In this document: positions 44,810-51,544 of the stretch, piece after piece | Layout of the letters: every line of letters begins with the position of its first letter | Numbering within the stretch: the stretch's first letter is position 1 | Assembly (NCBI RefSeq): GCF_000355805.1 | Contig: NZ_CM001837.1 | Location: forward strand, 2,923,966-2,987,965 | Length of the DNA stretch: 64,000 nucleotides | Direction of reading: 5' to 3' | Source of the DNA: Dokdonia sp. PRO95 | GTDB lineage: Bacteria; Bacteroidota; Bacteroidia; Flavobacteriales; Flavobacteriaceae | The notes under the pieces: model-generated | Databases searched by the model: none | What the model was told of the DNA's origin: nothing | Seen by the model: the letters and a program-made list of their open reading frames with translations, nothing else | Program-made: the position numbers and the translations under genes

Positions 44810-46198
44810 TTATATTCCTGCAACTTCCTTTATAGTAGCAATCATATCATTTGCAACTTGGTCTGCTTCGGCTTGTGTGCTTGCCTCTGTGTAAATACGT
44901 ATAATAGGTTCTGTATTAGACTTACGTAAGTGTACCCAGTGATTTTCAAAATCTACTTTTACACCATCTACCGTAGACACGTCTTCATTTGCATATTTGG
45001 CAGCCATCTTTTCTAGTAATGCATCTACGTCAAGACCTGGTGTGAGCTGGATCTTTTGCTTACTCATAAAGTATGGAGGATAACTAGCTTTGAGTTCGCT
45101 CACAGAGATTTTAAGCTTTGCAAGGTGTGTAAGGAAAAGCGCCGTACCTACCAGGCTATCACGACCGTAGTGCGATGCTGGGTAGATAATTCCACCATTT
45201 CCTTCTCCGCCTATTACAGCGTTTTGGTCCTTCATAGTTTGTACTACGTTTACCTCTCCTACCGCACTTGCAAAGTATTCTCCGCCGTGTTTTCTTGTGA
45301 TATCACGTAGCGCACGTGATGAAGATAAGTTTGACACCGTATTACCCTTAGTCTCTCCTAGTACATAATCTGCACAAGCAACGAGGGTATACTCTTCTCC
45401 AAACATTTCACCCTTATCATCTATAAAAGCAAGACGGTCTACATCTGGATCTACTACGATACCAAAATCTGCATTCTCATCTACCACCATCTTACAGATG
45501 TCACCTAGGTGCTCCTTAAGGGGTTCTGGATTGTGAGGAAACTCCCCGTTAGGAGTACAGTATAATTTTACTGCCTCTACGCCTAGCTCTTCTAGTAATC
45601 TTGGTATGGCAATACCTCCCGTAGAGTTTACACCATCTACCACTACTTTGAACTTAGCATCCTTAATAGCGTTTACATCTACAAGCTCAAGGTTTTTTAC
45701 CTCTTCTATATGCAAATCTATGTAGGCATCATTTTTTGTGATTTTACCCAGATCATCTACCTCTGCAAAGGTAAAATCTTCATTATCTGCATAATTTAAA
45801 ATTTTCTCCCCTTCTACTCCATTAAGAAACTCACCCTTACTGTTTAATAGTTTAAGCGCGTTCCATTGTTTTGGGTTATGCGAGGCAGTGAGTATGATAC
45901 CACCATCTGCGTGTTCCATAGGTACGGCAACTTCTACCGTAGGTGTGGTAGAGAGGCCAAGGTCTATAATATGGATTCCCATACCCACGAGCGTGTTCAT
46001 CACAAGCTCTTGTATCATAGATCCAGATATACGTGCATCACGCCCTACTACTACTCTGTAGGTTTCTTTATTACGATCATTTTTGAGCCACGCACCGTAT
46101 GCTGCAGCAAATTTTACTGCATCTACTGGTGTAAGGTTTTCACCCGTGCGACCTCCTATGGTACCACGTATTCCTGATATAGATTTTATTAATGTCAT
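44810..46198 (-). CDS. glmM: Phosphoglucosamine mutase (GlmM-like phosphohexomutase)
   Basis: Converts glucosamine-6-phosphate to glucosamine-1-phosphate, feeding UDP-GlcNAc for peptidoglycan, lipopolysaccharide and the glycan locus. The 462-residue protein starts MTLIKSISGIRGTIGG. The phosphoserine loop is ILTASHNPKQWNALK (Ser106), the metal loop is VDPDVDRLAFID, the sugar loop GEGNGGIIYP and the phosphate loop RKSNTEPIIRIYTEA. The GTEPxxR-like form NTEPIIRIY fits the GlmM/phosphomannomutase group; a phosphomannomutase role cannot be excluded. A palindrome copy lies about 15 bases before its start. Confidence 0.87.
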   Translation of the reverse strand: MTLIKSISGIRGTIGGRTGENLTPVDAVKFAAAYGAWLKNDRNKETYRVVVGRDARISGSMIQELVMNTLVGMGIHIIDLGLSTTPTVEVAVPMEHADGGIILTASHNPKQWNALKLLNSKGEFLNGVEGEKILNYADNEDFTFAEVDDLGKITKNDAYIDLHIEEVKNLELVDVNAIKDAKFKVVVDGVNSTGGIAIPRLLEELGVEAVKLYCTPNGEFPHNPEPLKEHLGDICKMVVDENADFGIVVDPDVDRLAFIDDKGEMFGEEYTLVACADYVLGETKGNTVSNLSSSRALRDITRKHGGEYFASAVGEVNVVQTMKDQNAVIGGEGNGGIIYPASHYGRDSLVGTALFLTHLAKLKISVSELKASYPPYFMSKQKIQLTPGLDVDALLEKMAAKYANEDVSTVDGVKVDFENHWVHLRKSNTEPIIRIYTEASTQAEADQVANDMIATIKEVAGI

Positions 46199-46212
46199 AT
46201 GTAAATTTTGAG

Positions 46213-46232
46213 TACGCTTTCGCGAAAGCGTA
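46213..46232. repeat. Dispersed palindrome, perfect 20-bp copy upstream of glmM
   Basis: TACGCTTTCGCGAAAGCGTA, 15 bases before the glmM start, between divergent genes. Confidence 0.95.
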
Positions 46233-46365
46233 ATTAATCTTCGTTTTTTTGATTGTTAAACAAAAGTACTAAAACACATACGTACCAGCCTAACAAGAAT
46301 GCATTGCTTCACAATGCCTCATAAAATCTTTGAACAGGTTAATTTTTCCTATTAACTTCACCACT

Positions 46366-46950
46366 ATGAATTTTCTCGCACACATTTACCTTACCGATGG
46401 CTTACCTATGGAAACTATAGGCAACTTTATGGCAGATGGTATAAAAGGTAAAAAGTACCTCAAGTATAGTGATGATATACAGCGAGGTATACTCGTGCAT
46501 CGCTGGATAGATAGCTACACAGATAGTCACCCTATTGTAAAGCAGAGTACAAAACGCCTGCACGCAAAGTATGGTCACTACTCTGGTGTGATAGTAGATA
46601 TTATTTATGATCACTTTCTAGCCAAAAACTGGAACAACTATCACGATACAGCGCTAGATGTGTACATAGTTAACTTTTACCAGCTACTACAGGACCATCA
46701 CCACTTGCTCACGGGTCGCATACAGAAAATGATGATCCCTATGATGGAGCAAAACTGGCTCCTCAGCTATGCAACTATGGAAGGCATAGGCACTGTGCTT
46801 TACAATATGAACATACGCACAAAACGCCGCGTAGCGATGGATAAAGCCATAGAAGACCTTGCCGAACATTATGAAGCCTTTGAAGATGAGTTCACACGGT
46901 TCTTTAAAGAATTACAAGCCTTTGTTGCATTAAAACTAGAAGAGCTTTAA
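46366..46950 (+). CDS. Acyl carrier protein phosphodiesterase (AcpH-like)
   Basis: Starting at MNFLAHIYLTDGLPMETIGN (46366; the frame begins earlier at 46330 but the family starts here), the product has 194 residues. HxxL-type residues typical of AcpH/HD-like folds are in NFLAHIYL, GNFMADGIKG, HRWIDSYTDSH and IYDHFLAKNW. AcpH removes the 4'-phosphopantetheine arm from holo-ACP, probably to recycle it. It diverges from glmM with a palindrome copy in the gap. It ends four bases before the next gene. Confidence 0.85.
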   Translation: MNFLAHIYLTDGLPMETIGNFMADGIKGKKYLKYSDDIQRGILVHRWIDSYTDSHPIVKQSTKRLHAKYGHYSGVIVDIIYDHFLAKNWNNYHDTALDVYIVNFYQLLQDHHHLLTGRIQKMMIPMMEQNWLLSYATMEGIGTVLYNMNIRTKRRVAMDKAIEDLAEHYEAFEDEFTRFFKELQAFVALKLEEL

Positions 46951-46954
46951 GTTT

Positions 46955-47305
46955 ATGATTTGGGGATTGTTATTCATACTGATTCTGTTATATTTAATCC
47001 TGTGGAACTCTAAAGTCACATTTTTAAAAATGCGCAATGCAAGCAAGCCCTTAACCGCAAAAGTTGTTGAGTATAGAAATGAGAAAGGGCCTATGAGAAA
47101 TGATTATACATTGTTACCATATCCTTATGTGTCTATTAATGATAATACATCTGAATTAAGAAAGCTGAAATACGCAAGTAGCAATTCAAAACCATTTGAA
47201 ATAAACGATGAAATTACTGTCTTTTGGTTTTCAGGTACACTCTATTATTGGGGTTCATTTGACAGAGGTATTTATAAATATCTACCAGGACAAATTAAAT
47301 TTTAA
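46955..47305 (+). CDS. Single-pass membrane protein of unknown function
   Basis: A 116-residue protein with one N-terminal membrane segment (IWGLLFILILLYLILW) and a soluble beta-rich domain: TAKVVEYRNEKGP, YPYVSINDNT, INDEITVFWFSGTLYYWGSF. The layout of a strand, YVS, and a late strand with a short end resembles DUF3592-type domains, without certainty. It lies 4 bases after the AcpH-like gene and 21 before ggt, so it is probably in the same transcript. Confidence 0.65.
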   Translation: MIWGLLFILILLYLILWNSKVTFLKMRNASKPLTAKVVEYRNEKGPMRNDYTLLPYPYVSINDNTSELRKLKYASSNSKPFEINDEITVFWFSGTLYYWGSFDRGIYKYLPGQIKF

Positions 47306-47326
47306 TATCCATTACAAATCCAACCT

Positions 47327-49018
47327 ATGAAGTATTTACTCTTACTCTGCATTCCCCTATTATTTATAAACTGTAAGACAGAAGCGCCTGCTCCTGCGCC
47401 CGTACAGGGACTTATTGCTCAGGAAGCTATGGTTGTTTCGGCGAGAGAAGAGGCTTCACGCATAGGCGTTGAGATTATGAAGAAAGGTGGTAACGTTTTT
47501 GACGCAATGATTGCTACAGATATGGCGCTCAATGTGACATACCCGTTTGCCGGCAGTCTAGGTGGTGGTGGTTTTCTAGTATACCGTACTAAAGATGGTG
47601 ATATAGGAGCGCTAGACTATCGCGAGATGGCACCCGGTGCGGCTACAAGTGATATGTACCTAGATGAAGACGGTAATGTGATACCAGGTTTAAGCACAGA
47701 GGGAAGTCTTGCTGTGGGCGTGCCAGGTGGACTTGCAGGTATGTTTGCCGTGCACGAGAAGTTTGGCTCACTACCTATGGAGACCATTCTCAAGCCCGTA
47801 ATTGACCTTGCTCGCAATGGGTATGTGATTACAGAAAACCAAGCAGGAAGGTTTGGCGCTTTACAAGATAAATTTAAAGAGCTTAACGGAGATAGTATTA
47901 TTTATGTAAACGCTTTCGCGAAAGCGGACACCCTTAAAAACGAAGCCCTCGCACAAACACTAGAGCGCATCGTAGCAAATGGTAAAGACGAGTTTTACAA
48001 AGGTGAGACGGGCCAAAAACTGGTAGACTTCTTACAATCTAAAGGTGGGATTATCACAATGGAAGATCTTGCAGCATACGAAGCAAAGTGGCGCACACCG
48101 GTAACCTTTGAGTATGATAACTTAAAAATGATCTCTATGAGTCCGCCTAGTTCTGGTGGAGTTTGTTTATCACAAATTATGCAGATGATAGAACCGTATG
48201 ACATCTCACAATATGATCACAACAGCGTGGAGAGTATACAACTACTTACAGAGGCAGAGCGTCGCGCGTATGCAGATAGAAGTTTTTACCTAGGAGACCC
48301 AGATTTTGTAAACATCCCTATAGATACACTCATCTCTGATGTGTATGCAAAAAACAGAATGGAAACCTTCTCTTGGGACACCGCTACAAAGTCTAGCGAT
48401 ATGACACACGGTGCCTTGCCAGGTTATGAGAGTATGGAAACAACGCACTACAGCGCGGTAGACCAATATGGTAATGCCATTGCAGTAACAACCACGCTTA
48501 ATGGTGCTTATGGATCTAAGTTATATGCGAGTGATATAGGCTTCTTTTTAAACAATGAGATGGATGACTTCTCTAGTAAACCAGGAGTGCCTAATATGTT
48601 TGGCCTTATAGGCGCCGAGGCAAATAAAATTGAGCCAGGCAAGCGTATGCTGTCTAGTATGACTCCTACCCTAGTAGAAAAAGATGGCGAGTTCTGGATG
48701 ACCGTAGGTACGCCTGGAGGATCTACCATTATTACCTCTGTGTTACAAACGGTGCTTAATGTACACGAGTTTGGGATGACAATGCAGGAGGCGGTAAACG
48801 CACCACGTTTTCACCATCAGTGGTTACCAGATGTGGTATTATTTGAACCTAACAGCTTTGATCCAGCCATCATAAACGGACTACAAGAAAAGGGTTATGA
48901 AACCAACGAGGAACGCTCTCCCGTAATAGGTAAAGTAGACGGTATTTTAGTCCTCCCTAATGGTACTCTAGAAGGCGGCGCAGATAGACGTGGTGATGAT
49001 ACTGCAGTAGGGTTTTAG
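47327..49018 (+). CDS. ggt: Gamma-glutamyltransferase, lipoprotein
   Basis: A 563-residue enzyme with a lipoprotein signal (LLLLCIPLLFINC, cysteine at residue 16), so it should be membrane-anchored in the periplasm. Family motifs are ASRIGVEIMKKGGNVFDAMIA, GGFLVYRTKDG, LDYREMAP and, at the autocatalytic cut, HYSAVDQYGNAIAVTTTLNGAYG with the nucleophile threonine. Later motifs are SSMTPTLVEKDG and GTPGGSTIITSVLQT. It cleaves glutathione and gamma-glutamyl peptides. The palindrome at 47911-47926 codes for AFAKA in NAFAKADTL between the domains. Confidence 0.93.
   Translation: MKYLLLLCIPLLFINCKTEAPAPAPVQGLIAQEAMVVSAREEASRIGVEIMKKGGNVFDAMIATDMALNVTYPFAGSLGGGGFLVYRTKDGDIGALDYREMAPGAATSDMYLDEDGNVIPGLSTEGSLAVGVPGGLAGMFAVHEKFGSLPMETILKPVIDLARNGYVITENQAGRFGALQDKFKELNGDSIIYVNAFAKADTLKNEALAQTLERIVANGKDEFYKGETGQKLVDFLQSKGGIITMEDLAAYEAKWRTPVTFEYDNLKMISMSPPSSGGVCLSQIMQMIEPYDISQYDHNSVESIQLLTEAERRAYADRSFYLGDPDFVNIPIDTLISDVYAKNRMETFSWDTATKSSDMTHGALPGYESMETTHYSAVDQYGNAIAVTTTLNGAYGSKLYASDIGFFLNNEMDDFSSKPGVPNMFGLIGAEANKIEPGKRMLSSMTPTLVEKDGEFWMTVGTPGGSTIITSVLQTVLNVHEFGMTMQEAVNAPRFHHQWLPDVVLFEPNSFDPAIINGLQEKGYETNEERSPVIGKVDGILVLPNGTLEGGADRRGDDTAVGF
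47911..47926. repeat. Dispersed palindrome, perfect copy in ggt
   Basis: CGCTTTCGCGAAAGCG, read as AFAKA. Confidence 0.95.
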
Positions 49019-49031
49019 GGGGTATTTAAAT

Positions 49032-49541
49032 ATGAAGTTTGTTTGCAATATCTTATTTCTTGTCATAGCAGCTTCTGCCTCTGCTCAGAAAGTTGTTAAT
49101 TATGAAGATATTCTTATTGAAATAAAAAGTTCTAAACGTACTTTATGTATGAATTTGATAATTCCAACTGAAGATTTTTCTATTGGAATTTATACTGAAG
49201 ATTGGGAAGTTGAGGACTTAACAATGGAACAATGTGGCGATATAAAGACAGATTCAATTAAGAATTCAAAACTTATCTATCTATTAGAATCAGAGCAATA
49301 TTTAGAAAACTTATACTTAAATATTGAAAATAACACCTACGAAAATATAAGGTCATTTGATACATTCAACTGGAATGATTCAAAAATGATTTTGAATCTG
49401 ATATTGTATAAAGAGTCGAAAGAATTTTATGATATATTTATTCCTATTAAGAGTAAAAAGCAATCTAAAAAACTAATTAGATCAATTTCCAAACTATTCA
49501 AAAATGACTATTGTTTCAAAAAATTGAAACGCAATTTATAA
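49032..49541 (+). CDS. Exported hypothetical protein
   Basis: A 169-residue protein with signal peptide MKFVCNILFLVIAASASAQ. The mature part is acidic in the first half (YEDILIEIKSSKRTLCMNL, then SIGIYTEDWEVEDLTMEQC), with three cysteines, and lysine-rich near the end (KSKKQSKKLIRSISK). No domain is recognised. It follows ggt by 13 bases and has no clear partner downstream, where a 197-base gap holds a palindrome copy. Composition is more AT-rich than ggt, which suggests an accessory gene. Confidence 0.65.
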   Translation: MKFVCNILFLVIAASASAQKVVNYEDILIEIKSSKRTLCMNLIIPTEDFSIGIYTEDWEVEDLTMEQCGDIKTDSIKNSKLIYLLESEQYLENLYLNIENNTYENIRSFDTFNWNDSKMILNLILYKESKEFYDIFIPIKSKKQSKKLIRSISKLFKNDYCFKKLKRNL

Positions 49542-49544
49542 AGC

Positions 49545-49556
49545 AATAAAGTGTTG
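49545..49556 (+). repeat. Left copy of a 12-base direct repeat
   Basis: AATAAAGTGTTG at 49545-49556 recurs exactly at 50338-50349. The two copies bracket the 195-residue membrane protein gene. Confidence 0.4.
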
Positions 49557-49605
49557 CTATTTATTTAGAATTAAAAATTTTATCGTTTATCCAAAATAGC
49601 AATTC

Positions 49606-49620
49606 CGCTTTCGCGAAAGC
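49606..49620. repeat. Dispersed palindrome copy in the gap before the 195-residue gene
   Basis: CGCTTTCGCGAAAGC, intergenic; inside the stretch between the two 12-base direct repeats. Confidence 0.93.
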
Positions 49621-49738
49621 ATTATCTAATACAACTAAGTGTAAATTAAAACATCAATTAAAAAACAAAAACATAGGCGCACGATCAGTCTCGACAGCTT
49701 CTAAGATCTTGCCACCAATAGTCTAAAAACACTCTTAA

Positions 49739-50326
49739 TTGAAAGTCAAACGACCATATCTGAAAGGAAAATCTGTTTTTATAGTTTCATTACTTGTAAT
49801 AGGAACTACAATTCTGACTGTCTATCTTACTGGAGTAAATTACCATCGGAGCCTGACTTACAATCTTTATTTGTCACTTGGAATTATAGCTGCAGCTCTA
49901 TTTCTGTTTATGACTTATGGACTTTACACTGGAATCGGACTAATTGATAATTTTCCAAAATTTAGAAGTTTTAAAAAATTTAAAAATGGAAATTTCATTC
50001 CCCATAACGACCTAGGGCCAACAATGGAATTACCGTCAGTGGAAGATGGAATCGGAGGACTTATTTTATCAATTCTGTTGTGGATTGCGATGTCAATTTT
50101 GTTTGTAATTTTACTAGTAGTTTTCGAAGTCGTTTTTTGGTTTTCCTTATTTATAATTTTGGCAATGCTATATTGGATTTTTTTTAGAGCATTAAAATTT
50201 GTTTTTAATAAATCAAAAGAAACAAAAGGAAATATGGGAATTTCAGCAATTTACTCGCTGACTTATACGCTGCTCTATGTTGGTTGGATTTTCGGGATTG
50301 TTTATCTGACTGAAATAATGAAATAG
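49739..50326 (+). CDS. Membrane protein of unknown function between direct repeats
   Basis: A 195-residue protein opened by a TTG at 49739 (MKVKRPYLKGKSVFIVSLLVIG); no ATG is near, so the start is uncertain. About five membrane segments are visible, including the first at residues 13-33 and a hydrophobic block at 110-150. A glycine-proline-rich turn in the middle reads NDLGPTMELPSVEDG. No family is recognised. Codon use and the style of the flanks differ from the neighbours, and a 12-base direct repeat brackets it, so it may be an inserted cassette. Confidence 0.55.
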   Translation: MKVKRPYLKGKSVFIVSLLVIGTTILTVYLTGVNYHRSLTYNLYLSLGIIAAALFLFMTYGLYTGIGLIDNFPKFRSFKKFKNGNFIPHNDLGPTMELPSVEDGIGGLILSILLWIAMSILFVILLVVFEVVFWFSLFIILAMLYWIFFRALKFVFNKSKETKGNMGISAIYSLTYTLLYVGWIFGIVYLTEIMK

Positions 50327-50337
50327 TACCAGTTAGT

Positions 50338-50349
50338 AATAAAGTGTTG
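50338..50349 (+). repeat. Right copy of the 12-base direct repeat, partly inside an inverted repeat
   Basis: AATAAAGTGTTG at 50338-50349 matches the left copy. GTGTTGAAT at 50344-50352 also pairs with ATTCAACAC at 50377-50385, a 9-bp inverted repeat spaced by 24 bases. Confidence 0.4.
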
Positions 50350-50444
50350 AATCAAAATCACAGCTATTTCGACAACATTCAACACAAGGTTCTAAGCCCA
50401 TTTCGATTAAAAATTTTCACTATATAATCTTCCTGGTCTCACAT

Positions 50445-50458
50445 TTTCGCGAAAGCGT
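50445..50458. repeat. Dispersed palindrome, arm mismatch, intergenic
   Basis: TTTCGCGAAAGCGT with the left arm changed (CAT); in the gap before the beta-lactamase-like gene. Confidence 0.88.
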
Positions 50459-50572
50459 AGTTTATCAAATACCATCTACAACAAACCCATATAATTCCCG
50501 TTACTAGTCTTAAGAATTAAGCGCTGTAAACATTAACAGTTTGGGATGGAATTAACAGTAATACTAGCTATC

Positions 50573-50601
50573 TTTGGCAGCCTTTTTGTATACTTAGTTT
50601 G
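50573..50601 (+). promoter_or_regulatory. Probable promoter of the beta-lactamase-like/translocase-like pair
   Basis: TTTG at 50573-50576 and TTAGTTTG at 50594-50601 are spaced by 17 bases; the second box has one mismatch to TAnnTTTG. It lies 23 bases before the ATG at 50624. Confidence 0.45.
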
Positions 50602-50623
50602 AACTATAAATACATAGAATTTT

Positions 50624-51520
50624 ATGAAATATATCACGCTTATAGTGTGCGTTATAATGTCTTCTGTACTTAGTGCTCAGGAGCTTCCTATACAGATGGA
50701 CTCTGTAGAGCCTCTTGAGACTCATACGAGTCCTATATTGAGAGAGCTTTTAATACAAGAGATTAATAAAAACTCAAAATGGAAAAATCTAGTAAAGTCT
50801 AATAGAATGTCTATAGGCGTTGTAGATATGTCCAACTTAGAGAATATAGAGTATGCTGGTATCAATGATGAGTTTATGATGTATGCCGCAAGTTTACCTA
50901 AGATTGCCATACTTCTTGCCGCGATGGATGCTATAGAAAATGGCGAACTACAAGACTCTAGAGAAATACGTAAGGATATGCGACTTATGATAAGTAAGTC
51001 TAATAACGCTGCCTCTACTCGTATGATAGACCGTGTGGGCTACGATAAAATAGAACAAGTACTGCGCAGTGACCAGCTCAAACTGTATGATGAAGAAGTA
51101 GGTGGTGGTTTATGGGTAGGCAAGAGATATGCCGCTGGCGGAAAACGTAACCCAGACCCTATGAAGGGATTAAGTCACGCGGCTACAGCTAGACAGGTAT
51201 GTAGTTTTTACTACCAGCTTGCAATGGGTAATCTTGTAAGTACAGAAAAGTCTGAAGAGATGCTGGATATTATGAAAGACCCGGCGCTACACCACAAATT
51301 TGTAAACACGCTAGATAAAATTGCTCCTAAGGCAGATATCTACAGGAAGTCTGGATCTTGGAAGAATTGGCACTCTGACTCTGTATTGGTATGGGGACCT
51401 GAGCGCAAGTATATACTAGTGGCTCTTATAGAAGATGCACAGGGTGAGCAAATTGTAAGAGATTTAGTAATTCCTTTAGAAAAAGCAATGAAAAAATCAC
51501 GAGCTTTAGCCTATAACTAG
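50624..51520 (+). CDS. Exported class A beta-lactamase-like serine hydrolase
   Basis: A 298-residue protein with signal peptide MKYITLIVCVIMSSVLSAQ. The active-site set is SLPK (residues 90-93), SNN in place of SDN (126-128) and KSG (242-244, in YRKSGSWKNW). The Ser-Ser spacing (36) is shorter than in TEM (60), and no clear omega-loop Glu is seen. It may therefore be a PBP-like or peptidase relative rather than a working beta-lactamase. It begins 25 codons before the next gene's pattern ends and is followed by the translocase-like gene after 24 bases. A second member of the family is at 54441. Confidence 0.8.
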   Translation: MKYITLIVCVIMSSVLSAQELPIQMDSVEPLETHTSPILRELLIQEINKNSKWKNLVKSNRMSIGVVDMSNLENIEYAGINDEFMMYAASLPKIAILLAAMDAIENGELQDSREIRKDMRLMISKSNNAASTRMIDRVGYDKIEQVLRSDQLKLYDEEVGGGLWVGKRYAAGGKRNPDPMKGLSHAATARQVCSFYYQLAMGNLVSTEKSEEMLDIMKDPALHHKFVNTLDKIAPKADIYRKSGSWKNWHSDSVLVWGPERKYILVALIEDAQGEQIVRDLVIPLEKAMKKSRALAYN

Positions 51521-51544
51521 GAAACCTCATTATAAACGCAATGA

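Noticed and set aside
49739-50326. Integron-type cassette around the 195-residue gene
   Set aside because: The flanking repeats are only 12 bases, with no attC-like structure or integrase nearby; kept only as a possible insertion.
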